From positions 1 to 64,000 of the forward strand of contig CAUCLI010000003.1 in NCBI GenBank assembly GCA_958443615.1: DNA of 64,000 bases. Direction: 5' to 3'. The translations under genes and the position numbers were made by a program. The DNA is from an uncultured Collinsella sp. (GTDB lineage: Bacteria; Actinomycetota; Coriobacteriia; Coriobacteriales; Coriobacteriaceae). Below the pieces are notes generated by a model. It did not search any database. It worked only from the letters and a program-made list of their open reading frames with translations, and was not told where the DNA came from. Shown piece by piece: positions 38,616-46,906 of the stretch (positions are counted from its first letter, which is position 1; each line of letters starts with the position of its first letter).

Positions 38616-39047
38616 CTACTCGGCGGCAGCCCCGGTCTCGACCTCGGCCTCAGCGGCGGTCTCCTCGGCGGGAGCCTCCTCGGCCTTCTTGGCGGCCTCA
38701 GCGGCGGCCTTCTTCTCGTACTCAGCGGCACGCTTGGCCTTCTCGGCGGCCTTGGCCTCGCGCTCGGCGGCCTTCTTGGCAGCGGCCTCCTCGGCAGCGG
38801 CCTGCTTGGCGGCCTTCTTGGCGGCCTCGCGCTCGAGGGCGGCCTGGGCGGCGCCACCGAACTTGTCGGCGAAGCGCTGAACGCGTCCACCGGTGTCGAC
38901 GAACTTCTGCTGGCCGGTGTAGAACGGGTGGCACTCGTTGCAGAGCTCGACCTGGATCTCGGACTTGGTGGAATGGGTCTTGAAGGTGTTGCCGCAGCTG
39001 CAGCGCACCGTGCACTCCACGTACTCGGGATGGATGCCAGACTTCAT
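38616..39047 (-). CDS. rpmE: Ribosomal protein L31 with Ala/Lys/Glu-rich tail
   Basis: A 143-residue protein. Residues 1-~65 are zinc-type (C+) L31: MKSGIHPEYVECTVRCSCGN, then ELCNECHPFYTGQQKFVDTGGRV. The remaining ~75 residues are an Ala/Lys/Glu-rich, highly charged helix-like or disordered tail not found in ordinary L31 (about 70 residues). L31 bridges the subunits of the ribosome; the tail may contact RNA or be a lineage-specific addition, and a similar one is on L17. Confidence 0.95.
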   Translation of the reverse strand: MKSGIHPEYVECTVRCSCGNTFKTHSTKSEIQVELCNECHPFYTGQQKFVDTGGRVQRFADKFGGAAQAALEREAAKKAAKQAAAEEAAAKKAAEREAKAAEKAKRAAEYEKKAAAEAAKKAEEAPAEETAAEAEVETGAAAE

Positions 39048-39212
39048 GGCAGGGCTCCTCTTCTGGTCGCGTCCTGGTTACCGACCAGGACAAAGGGGTG
39101 ACTTGGTTTCCGACCAAGTCAAAATAGCTCGTCAATGCTACCACAAGGGATGTGTGATCGCGAGCGCGCACAAAAGGTTCACGGCTCGCGGGACTCGACG
39201 GGCCTCGCGGAA

Positions 39213-39334
39213 GTTCTGCCGCAGTTTTCAGCGCCATCTGAAGTAGCACCGAAATCAACCGGGCTTTCTACCTGCTGTTTTAAAAATCGGCATCGATTGC
39301 CCACTCGGCTAGGACCCAGAAACTGCGGCAGAAC
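39213..39334. repeat. Palindromic element D (related to A-C, different stem)
   Basis: Fifteen-base perfect arms GTTCTGCCGCAGTTT (39213-39227) and its complement (39320-39334) bound 122 bases between the rpmE and citrate synthase genes. The inner part shares GTAGC...CCG.G...CCTGC.GTTTTAA spacing with the complement of element C, though the arm sequence is wholly different. The rest of the 330-bp gap holds only the rpmE promoter side. Confidence 0.65.
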
Positions 39335-39377
39335 CTCATGCTCGGCCCTTGATGCGCGTCCCATGGGCATGAGACTC

Positions 39378-40826
39378 CTACCCTGCGATGCAATCGCGCC
39401 TCTTCGTGCGCTCCGAAAGCGGCGCGTAGCTGCCCGGCTCCAGCACCGAGCGGTACGCGGGGCGGATGATGCGATGGGCGCAGATGAGCTCCTCCATGCG
39501 GTGCGCCGCCCAACCGGCGGTGCGCGCCACGGCGAACAGCGGGGTGAACATCGTGTCTGGGATGCCCAGCATCTTGTAGATGAAGCCGGTGTACAGGTCG
39601 ATGTTCGCGCAGATGGGCTTGGTGGTGCCGCGCACGTCGACCATCACCTGCGGGGCGAGCTTCTCGATGCGCTCGATGAGCTCGAACTCGGCGCCCATCC
39701 CCTTGGCGTGCGCGAGACCGCGCGCATAGCGCTTGCACAGCACGGCACGGGGATCGGACAGGGTGTAGACCGCATGGCCCATGCCGTAGATGAGACCGCT
39801 GCCGTCAAACGCCCGACGACGCAGGATCTTCTCGAGATACGCGGCGAGCTCGTCCTCGTCCTCCCAGTTCGACACATGCGCGCGGATGTCCTCATGCATG
39901 GCCATGACCTTCGCGTTCGCACCGCCGTGGCGCGGCCCCTTGAGCGAGCCGATCGCCGCGGCGTAGGCGGAGTACGCGTCCGTGCCGGAACTCGACAGCA
40001 CGCGGCACGCGAAGGTGGAGTTGTTGCCGCCGCCGTGCTCGGCGTGGAGCATGAGCATGACATCCAACAACATCGCCTCCTCGCGCGTGTAGCCATCCTC
40101 GCCGCGCAGGATCTGCAGAATCGCCTCGGCAGTGGAGAACCCCGCCTCGGGGATGGGAACCGGGGCGCGCTTGCCGCTGACCTGGGCGGTTCGGAACGTC
40201 TGGGCGAACGCCGCCAGGCGAGGCAGACGGGAGAGCAGCGAGATGGCGACATCGACCTCGTGCTCGGGCGTGATGGAATCCGGGTCGGAATCGAACGCGT
40301 ACAGCAGCAGCACGGCGCGCTGCAAGGCGTTCATGATGGATGGACTCACCGTGGTGATCGGGAACTGGCGCACGAACTCGCTCGACAGGTGGCGGTACGC
40401 GCCCAGGCGGCCGTTGAAGTCGGCGAGCTCCTCGGACGTGGGCAACTCGCCGGTGATGAGCAGGTAGGCGACCTCCTCGTACCCGAAACGACCTTCGTTC
40501 TGGGCCGCGGTGATAAGGTCCTCGATGTCGTAGCCCCGCAGGATGAGGTGGCCCTCGTCGGGCACGACGCGGCCGTCCACGCGCTTGTAGCCGTGAACGT
40601 CGGCGATGCGCGTGAGGCCGGCCACCACGCCCGAGCCATCCGCATTGCGCAGGCCGCGCTTGACGTCGTGCGCGCGGAACAGATCCTCGTCGTACTCCTC
40701 CGAGGGGATGTCGTGATACAGGCGCTCGGAGGCGCCGTCCACGCGGCGGCTCGCCTCGTAGTCGAGCACGAGGCGGCTGAGGTGATCGTCGAAGCGGTAA
40801 TAGATGTTGTGCGCATCGTAAGACAT
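39378..40826 (-). CDS. gltA: Citrate synthase
   Basis: A 482-residue citrate synthase family enzyme, joining acetyl-CoA and oxaloacetate. Active-site motifs: LHAEHGGGNNSTF (first His), GPRHGGANAK, GMGHAVY (second His) and later an Arg-rich CoA region; it is a long-form, type II-like member with an N-terminal extension (first ~55 residues). 2-Methylcitrate synthase activity cannot be excluded. No other TCA genes are adjacent; it stands alone on the minus strand. AAGGAG precedes the ATG. Confidence 0.92.
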   Translation of the reverse strand: MSYDAHNIYYRFDDHLSRLVLDYEASRRVDGASERLYHDIPSEEYDEDLFRAHDVKRGLRNADGSGVVAGLTRIADVHGYKRVDGRVVPDEGHLILRGYDIEDLITAAQNEGRFGYEEVAYLLITGELPTSEELADFNGRLGAYRHLSSEFVRQFPITTVSPSIMNALQRAVLLLYAFDSDPDSITPEHEVDVAISLLSRLPRLAAFAQTFRTAQVSGKRAPVPIPEAGFSTAEAILQILRGEDGYTREEAMLLDVMLMLHAEHGGGNNSTFACRVLSSSGTDAYSAYAAAIGSLKGPRHGGANAKVMAMHEDIRAHVSNWEDEDELAAYLEKILRRRAFDGSGLIYGMGHAVYTLSDPRAVLCKRYARGLAHAKGMGAEFELIERIEKLAPQVMVDVRGTTKPICANIDLYTGFIYKMLGIPDTMFTPLFAVARTAGWAAHRMEELICAHRIIRPAYRSVLEPGSYAPLSERTKRRDCIAG

Positions 40827-40925
40827 GGCGGGCTCCTTCTTTGACGAGCGCCCCGGCGCGACACCGGGGCGGAAAGGATGAAGATCGCTTGGGCGGGGCG
40901 ATTCGAAACCGCCCTCGATCGCGCG

Positions 40926-41213
40926 CTACAGACGGTACATGAACTGGAAGACGTCCTCACGCTGCACCTCGACGGTCACGCCCAGCTCGGCACCGGCGCC
41001 GGCGAGCGCCTCCTGGAGCTGGGTGAAGTCGAGCGTCGCCTTGGAGGCGTCGGCGATGAGGGTCATCGTGAAGATGTCCTCGATGATGCTCTGGGTGATG
41101 TCGCGGATATCGACGTCGGCGTCGGACAGCACGCGCGTCACGCCCGCGACGATGCCGGGACGGTTCTTGCCGAGGACGGTGATGACCACGCGGCTGGAGG
41201 AGGTCTCTGCCAT
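40926..41213 (-). CDS. ACT-domain protein (UPF0237 type)
   Basis: A 95-residue protein formed of an ACT domain (VVITVLGKNRPGIVAGVTRVLSDADVDIRDITQSI) and a short C-terminal second half (TLDFTQLQEALAGAGAELGV). UPF0237 proteins are presumed ligand-binding regulators, usually binding an amino acid; their gene is often followed by a DUF711 gene, which is not so here. GAAGGG precedes the ATG at 41213; the in-frame stretch upstream of it is low-complexity and not a credible extension. Confidence 0.9.
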   Translation of the reverse strand: MAETSSSRVVITVLGKNRPGIVAGVTRVLSDADVDIRDITQSIIEDIFTMTLIADASKATLDFTQLQEALAGAGAELGVTVEVQREDVFQFMYRL

Positions 41214-41436
41214 GAGGGTTCCCTTCGGGACGGGGCGGCGCCGGGCCGCCGGTTCATCGATGACGCCTCCCTCTCGCAAACCGGGCGAGACGGGGGGGGC
41301 GGAGGGGCGGGGCCGCCCGGAAGCGACCGCGCCGGATACTCCATTACGGTGCAGTGTCCCCAGTCTAGCGGATTTCGCGGGCGAACACGCACACTCCATG
41401 GCTCATGCGCCCGGGCGGGGTCGCCCGGCGCGCGGG

Positions 41437-42243
41437 CTACTCCCCCATCGACGCGAGGATGCGGCGCATCTCCGCCTGCACGGCATGCTCCTCGTTGCTG
41501 CCGATGACCCGGTCGGCGATGGCGCGCAGCGCCGGCCTGCCGTTCGCCATGGCGCAACCGGTACCGACGAGGCGGATGATCTCATAGTCGTTCATCGCGT
41601 CGCCGAACGCCATGACCTCCTCGCGCTCGATGCCGTAATGCTCCATGAGCTGGGCGATGCCGGACGCCTTGGAGATGCCGGGCTGCATGGCGTCGATGTA
41701 GGAGCTTCCGGACGGGGCGAAGGTGAACAGGTCGCCGAGCTCGCGCTGGAGCACGTAGGCGTTGTCCATGACGTTGCCGTCGTCGCAGAAGACGCTCGCC
41801 TTGATGATACTCACCCGCGGCGAGGGGAGCTCGTAGATGCGCTCGACGTTGGGCAGGTCCTTGTCAACCTCGCGAACGAACTTGTCCTCGTCGTCGAGCA
41901 GGTAGGACTTCGTGCGGTCGAACAGGGCCAGGTGCATGTTGGGGAACATGGAGACCGTCTTGGCGAGACGGCGGACCGCCAGATGGGAATAGACCTCGCG
42001 GTCGATCTGAACGCCGTCGGCATACACCTGCGCGCCGTTCGACGCGACGAAGTCCATCTGGTCCTTGACGGGCGCGAAGAACTCGCACAGGCGGTCGTAG
42101 CGCCTGCCGGAACTCGCGGCGAAATGCACCCCGCGGCTGCGCAGGGCGCGGATGAGCTCGAAGGTCTCGGACGGGACGCGCCCGTTCCCGTCGAGCAGGG
42201 TGCCGTCCATATCGGAGGCTATGAGCTTGATATTCTCGGTCAT
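41437..42243 (-). CDS. Cof-type HAD-family phosphatase
   Basis: A 268-residue HAD hydrolase of the Cof type: motif I SDMDGTLLD (two catalytic Asp), a Cof cap domain, motif III Lys (SKASGIAQLMEHYGI) and motif IV FGDAMNDYEI. It hydrolyses phosphate from sugar phosphates or nucleotides; the substrate is unknown. The start at 42243 gives the usual Cof N terminus. It lies between an ACT protein and adenine deaminase with no tight spacing. Confidence 0.9.
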   Translation of the reverse strand: MTENIKLIASDMDGTLLDGNGRVPSETFELIRALRSRGVHFAASSGRRYDRLCEFFAPVKDQMDFVASNGAQVYADGVQIDREVYSHLAVRRLAKTVSMFPNMHLALFDRTKSYLLDDEDKFVREVDKDLPNVERIYELPSPRVSIIKASVFCDDGNVMDNAYVLQRELGDLFTFAPSGSSYIDAMQPGISKASGIAQLMEHYGIEREEVMAFGDAMNDYEIIRLVGTGCAMANGRPALRAIADRVIGSNEEHAVQAEMRRILASMGE

Positions 42244-42440
42244 GTTGCGGCTTTCTCCCGTACGGTGCCCGCCATCCCGCGAGCGCGGTGCGGGCCGATG
42301 CGATATGGAAGAGCGTACCCAGCGGCGCATCCCCCAAGCGCACCCCACAAAAGGAGCCCGAAAAGCTTACCGACGGCATACCCCGCCCGGCGAGCCGCCC
42401 AAGGGTGCGACCCACCCGCCGGGCTGCGCCGCGCAGGCGG

Positions 42441-44294
42441 TCACTCGGCGTAGGAGAACGTGGTGACGTCGAACATGCCCTCAGGGCGGATGCGCAGCGT
42501 GGGGATGACCGGCAGAGGCAGGAAGATCATGCCCATGATGGGGTCGAGCGGCGGCTCGATGCCCATCGCGCGCCCGGCCTCCATGAAGGCATCGTGCTCG
42601 CGCGCGACCTCCTCCGCGCCCTTGTCGCTCATGAGGCCGCCGAGGGGCAGGTCGATCTTGGCGACGACCTCGCCATCTCGCACGAGGGCGAAGCCGCCGG
42701 AACCCACCGCGCGCACGGCGGCGAGCATATCCTCCGAGTTGTCGCCCACAACGCATACGTTGTGGGAATCGTGGCCGATGGTGCTCGCGATGGCGCCGCG
42801 GATGGTGAAGCCGCGCACCCATCCCCGCCCGATGTGCCTGCCCGCAAGACCCGTGCCCGCGGCACCGTCCCCGTCGGCGCCGGCGCGCTGCGCCTCGACG
42901 CCGCGGCCATGACGCTCGATGAGCATGATGCGGCGCAGGTCCTCGGCGGACTCGGGGTGCGCCACGCCCGTGACGGCGTTGCCGGGGATCACGTCGATGA
43001 CCGCCTCGCCGGGGCGGAACCCATAGGAGAAGACGTCGAGGGAGAGCTCCGGGAGTCGGACGGAGTCGCGCAGGCGTCCCTCGAGCTTATCGAGGCCGGG
43101 AAGGGTCTCGACCGGCGCGACGGTCCCCACGAAGGCGCCGTCCTCGGCCACGAGCTCACCGGCGCTGTAGACGTGATGCGGCGCGGCCTCGAACGAGAGG
43201 TCGTCGAGCAGCAGGATGTCCGCGCGCTTTCCCGGGGCGATGGCGCCGCGTCGGTGGAGCGCGCACAGCTCGCCATGGTCGAATCCGAAGACGTCCGCAG
43301 GTGAGAGCGTCGCCATGGAGACGGCGGCCACCGGGTCGATGCCCGCCTCGACGGCGACGCGGCAGGCGTTGTCAATCATGCCGATGTTGAGGGCGTCCGA
43401 CGGGGCGCGGTCGTCCGTGGCGAAGCAGCAGCGGCGCGCGAGCGCGGGGTTCTCGACGATGAGCGGGGCGAGGTTCGCCAGATCGTGGCTGCAGGTGCCC
43501 TCGCGCAGCATCACGTACATGCCGCGGGAGAGCTCGTCGAGTGCCTCCTCGACGCCCGTGTTCTCGTGGTCGGCGATGATGCCTGCGGCGACATAGGCGT
43601 TGAGGTCGTTGCCGCGCGTCATGGGCGCATGACCGTCAACCTGACCGGAAACCGTCTTGGCACCCACCGCGATGCGGCGGCAGGTCTCCTCGTCGGCCCC
43701 ATAGACGCCGGGGAGGTTCATCATCTCGCCCAGGCCGAAGATGGCCCCGCGGTGCGCGGACATGAAGGCCTCCATGTCCCGCGCGCCGATCACGGCGCCC
43801 GCTTGCTCGTCGGGCAGGGCGGGGACGCAGGAGGGCATCATGAACTTGATGTCGAGCGGGGCGCGCGAGGCGTCCTCGATCATGAACGCGAGGCCGTCGA
43901 GGCCGCACACGTTGGCGATCTCATGGCTGTCGGCGATGGCGGTGGTGGTGCCGCGGGCGAGCGCCATGCGGGCGTACTCGGACGGGCGGATGTTGGAGCT
44001 CTCGATATGCAGGTGACCGTCGATGAAACCGGGGGCGAGGTAGCGGCCCTCGCAATCGACGACGCGCCCCGCCTCCCAGGCGGGAACGGATGCGTCCTCG
44101 CAGTCGCGCCCCTCGAACAGGACGCCGGCGATGCAACCGCATGCGACCGCGACCTGCCCGCGCGCGACGCGCAGGCGGTACACATCGACGATCCGCGCGT
44201 TCACGAACACGAGATCTGCCGGCACGCGCCCCTCCGCCGTATCGATCAGAGCCTGCATGAGTTTGACCAGATCAGGTTCCATGCTCTTCAGCAC
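42441..44294 (-). CDS. adeC: Adenine deaminase (AdeC)
   Basis: A 617-residue amidohydrolase of the adenine deaminase type: YLAPGFIDGHLHIESS metal-binding strand, DSHEIANVCG, HAPMTRGNDLNAYVAAG and C-terminal STIGHDSHNVCVVG. It converts adenine to hypoxanthine and ammonia. The start is either GTG 44294 or ATG 44282; GGAGGG lies 4 bases before the first, which I have kept. The neighbouring genes are unrelated, so regulation is unclear; no purine riboswitch is evident in the short upstream gap. Confidence 0.94.
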   Translation of the reverse strand: MLKSMEPDLVKLMQALIDTAEGRVPADLVFVNARIVDVYRLRVARGQVAVACGCIAGVLFEGRDCEDASVPAWEAGRVVDCEGRYLAPGFIDGHLHIESSNIRPSEYARMALARGTTTAIADSHEIANVCGLDGLAFMIEDASRAPLDIKFMMPSCVPALPDEQAGAVIGARDMEAFMSAHRGAIFGLGEMMNLPGVYGADEETCRRIAVGAKTVSGQVDGHAPMTRGNDLNAYVAAGIIADHENTGVEEALDELSRGMYVMLREGTCSHDLANLAPLIVENPALARRCCFATDDRAPSDALNIGMIDNACRVAVEAGIDPVAAVSMATLSPADVFGFDHGELCALHRRGAIAPGKRADILLLDDLSFEAAPHHVYSAGELVAEDGAFVGTVAPVETLPGLDKLEGRLRDSVRLPELSLDVFSYGFRPGEAVIDVIPGNAVTGVAHPESAEDLRRIMLIERHGRGVEAQRAGADGDGAAGTGLAGRHIGRGWVRGFTIRGAIASTIGHDSHNVCVVGDNSEDMLAAVRAVGSGGFALVRDGEVVAKIDLPLGGLMSDKGAEEVAREHDAFMEAGRAMGIEPPLDPIMGMIFLPLPVIPTLRIRPEGMFDVTTFSYAE

Positions 44295-44370
44295 CTGCCC
44301 TCCATGTGGGTTTCCATTTCATCCATGGTACCCAAATGCGCCGATCCCGAATGGTCGCACCGACCCCGCG

Positions 44371-45390
44371 TCACTCCCCTTCCGGATCCCCGTCATCCGT
44401 GGTCTCGGCGATGATATAGCGCGGACGCCCCTTGCTCTCCAGGTAGATGCGCCCCACATACTCGCCGACCACGCCAAGGGAGACCATGACGAGGCCGCCC
44501 ACGAACCAGATGGAGACCATGAGGCTCGACCAGCCCGCGACGACGCGCCCGGCGAAGGCCTGCACCAGCGTGTACCCCATCATGACCAGGGCGGCCACAA
44601 GGGCGACGACGCCGAGCATCGTGACCCACCTGATGGGCTTGATGGAGAACGACGTGATGCCCTCGAGGGCGAAGGAGACCATCTTTTTGAGCGGGTACTT
44701 GGATTCGCCGGCGAAACGCTCCGCGCGCACGTAATAGACGACGTCGGTGGTGAAGCCGAGCGCCGGCACGATGCCGCGCAGGAAGAGGTTCACCTCGCCG
44801 TAGCGCGAGAGCGCGCGCAGCGAACGCCGACCCATGAGGCGGTAGTCCGCGCTGTTCGAGACCATCTCGACGCCGAGCCACGCCATCAGGTCGTAGAACA
44901 TGCCGGCGGTGCCGCGCTTGAACGCGGTGTCCGTATCGCGATTCGAACGGACGCCGTAGACGATCTCCGCACCGGCGACGTGCTTCGCCAGCATCTCGTC
45001 TATCGCATCGACGTCGTCCTGCAAGTCGGCGTCGAGGGAGACCGCGCAGTCGAAGCCGCGGTCGAGCGCCTCCATGAGGCCGGCGTACAGGGCGTTCTGA
45101 TGCCCCTCGTTGTGGGCGAAGCAGATTCCCGAGAACCAGGGCCGGGATGCGGAGGCCCCCAGCGCCTCGGGGTCTTCGTGCAAGGCGCGTATCAGCTCCC
45201 ACGTGCGGTCGCGACTGCCGTCGTTCACGAACAGCACGCGGCTTTCCGCAGAGATCAGCCCGCGCTCGAGCAGGGCATCGAGCTTCGCCGCGAGACGCCT
45301 GCTCGTCTCCGGGAGCACCGCCTCCTCGTTGTAGCACGGCACGACGACATACAGGCGCGGCGCGGCGGGACGATCATCCATCGTGGTCAT
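44371..45390 (-). CDS. GT2 glycosyltransferase with two membrane segments (GtrB/DPM1-like)
   Basis: A 339-residue protein: a cytoplasmic GT-A domain beginning LYVVVPCYNEEAVLPETS, with SLDADLQDDV (DxD-type) and a DFGRL-equivalent region, then SSFSIKPIRWVTMLGVVALV and a second hydrophobic segment, and the tail VGEYVGRIYLESKGRPRYII. The layout matches enzymes that load a sugar on polyprenyl phosphate for surface glycan modification. AAGGAG precedes the ATG at 45390. It is a single gene; the acceptor sugar is unknown. Confidence 0.92.
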   Translation of the reverse strand: MTTMDDRPAAPRLYVVVPCYNEEAVLPETSRRLAAKLDALLERGLISAESRVLFVNDGSRDRTWELIRALHEDPEALGASASRPWFSGICFAHNEGHQNALYAGLMEALDRGFDCAVSLDADLQDDVDAIDEMLAKHVAGAEIVYGVRSNRDTDTAFKRGTAGMFYDLMAWLGVEMVSNSADYRLMGRRSLRALSRYGEVNLFLRGIVPALGFTTDVVYYVRAERFAGESKYPLKKMVSFALEGITSFSIKPIRWVTMLGVVALVAALVMMGYTLVQAFAGRVVAGWSSLMVSIWFVGGLVMVSLGVVGEYVGRIYLESKGRPRYIIAETTDDGDPEGE

Positions 45391-45508
45391 AGCGGGCATC
45401 TCCTTATATGGAAAACGGCGCGAACCTTCGCTCACGCCGTCGCGTTTCAGATTGTCGCAGGTGCCATTTTACGCCAAAGGGCGCGCATGCCCACCATCGC
45501 CCCGTCCC

Positions 45509-46723
45509 TTATGCCAGGCGGGCGAAGTGGCGCTTGCCGACCTGCAGAACCGTACCGGGCTTGAGGGCCGCCGGGTCCACGTTATAGGTCTTGGGCGCGA
45601 CCGCCTCGCCGTCGAGCTTGACGCCGCCGCCGTCGATGTCGCGGCGGGCCTGGCCGGCGCTGGGCACCAGGCCGGCGGCCTGCAGCACGGCGGGCAGGTA
45701 CACGAGGCCCTCGTCGTTGAGGGCGATCTCGACGGAGACCTCGTCGATCTCGGTGGGCAGGTCGTGGTTCTTGTGAACGCGGTCGAACTCGGCCTCGGCG
45801 GCCACGGCGGCCTCGGCGGAATGATAGGTGGTCACCAGGTCGCGGCCGAGAGCGCGCTTGAGCTCATAGGGGTTGGCGGAGCCGTCGGCCAGCGCGGCGT
45901 CGATGGCGTCGACCTCGGCGGGCGCGAGCGAGCTCGCCAGGCGGTAGTACTTGCCGATCATCTCGTCGGGGATGGACATGGTCTTGCCGAACATGTCGGC
46001 CGGCTCATCGGTGAGGCCGATGTAGTTGCCGTAGGACTTGGACATCTTGCGGGTGCCGTCAGTGCCCTCGAGCAGCGGCATGGTGAGCGCGACCTGCGGC
46101 TCCATGCCCATCTTCTCCATGAGCTCGCGACCGGCGAGGAGGTTGAAGAGCTGGTCGCTGCCGCCCATCTCGACGTCGGCCTCGATCTTGACCGAGTCGT
46201 AGGCCTGCATGATGGGGTACAGGAACTCATGCAGCGCGATGGGCGTCTGGGACTGGTAGCGCTTGGTGAAGTCGTCGCGCTCGAGGATGCGGGCGACGGT
46301 GAACTTGGAGGCGATGGAGAGGAGCTCCTTGAGGTCCATGGGGAACATCCAGTCGCCGTTGTGGACGATGGTCGTCTTCTCGGGGTCGAGGATCTTCATG
46401 GCCTGGGAGACGTAGGTCGCGGCGTTGGCCTCGACTTCCTCCTGGGTGAGCTGCGGGCGCGTGGAGTTCTTGCCGGACGGGTCGCCGATGGTGGCGGTGC
46501 CGTTGCCGATGATGAGGGTCACGCGGTGGCCGAGGTCCTGGAACTGGCGCATCTTGCGCAGCGGGACGGCATGTCCGAGGTGGAGGTCCGGGCTCGTGGG
46601 GTCGACGCCCAGCTTGATGTTGAGCGGCACGCCGCGCTCGAGCTTCTTCTTGAGGTCGGCCTCGGGCACGATCTTGGAAGCGCCGGAGGTGATGATGCGC
46701 ATTTGCTCGTCTACGGGCAACAT
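45509..46723 (-). CDS. tyrS: Tyrosyl-tRNA synthetase
   Basis: A 404-residue class I aminoacyl-tRNA synthetase: LHLGHAVPL (HIGH equivalent), FLYPIMQAYDSV (Tyr site), MSKSYGN (KMSKS in RKMSKSYGN) and a C-terminal S4-like RNA-binding domain (QARRDIDGGGVKLDGEAV). It charges tRNA-Tyr in the cytoplasm. The ATG at 46723 lies 8 bases after AGGAAAGG. No T-box leader is apparent; an A+T-containing promoter-like segment is near 46800-46820 on the minus strand. Confidence 0.95.
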   Translation of the reverse strand: MLPVDEQMRIITSGASKIVPEADLKKKLERGVPLNIKLGVDPTSPDLHLGHAVPLRKMRQFQDLGHRVTLIIGNGTATIGDPSGKNSTRPQLTQEEVEANAATYVSQAMKILDPEKTTIVHNGDWMFPMDLKELLSIASKFTVARILERDDFTKRYQSQTPIALHEFLYPIMQAYDSVKIEADVEMGGSDQLFNLLAGRELMEKMGMEPQVALTMPLLEGTDGTRKMSKSYGNYIGLTDEPADMFGKTMSIPDEMIGKYYRLASSLAPAEVDAIDAALADGSANPYELKRALGRDLVTTYHSAEAAVAAEAEFDRVHKNHDLPTEIDEVSVEIALNDEGLVYLPAVLQAAGLVPSAGQARRDIDGGGVKLDGEAVAPKTYNVDPAALKPGTVLQVGKRHFARLA

Positions 46724-46906
46724 GAGATGCACCTTTCCTGGAGGGTCATAGCACCCTCGCCGCGACCGCGCCCGGATGGCGCGAACGGGCGGTGCTGGGA
46801 AACGACAGATTCATCTAGTTTAGCCGAACTGCAAGGCCGCCTGCAATCGGTCGGACGCACGCCGGGACAAGCCGCCGGCGCGGGCCGATTGCGGACCGAC
46901 CGCGTG

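Noticed and set aside
40881..40920. Sequence with a GATTCGAAACC stretch resembling a tRNA T-arm
   Set aside because: No acceptor stem or anticodon arm can be formed around it.
46724..46906. Possible T-box leader upstream of tyrS
   Set aside because: No T-box core sequence (TGGNACCGCG-like) or terminator/antiterminator pair was found; only a promoter-like patch.
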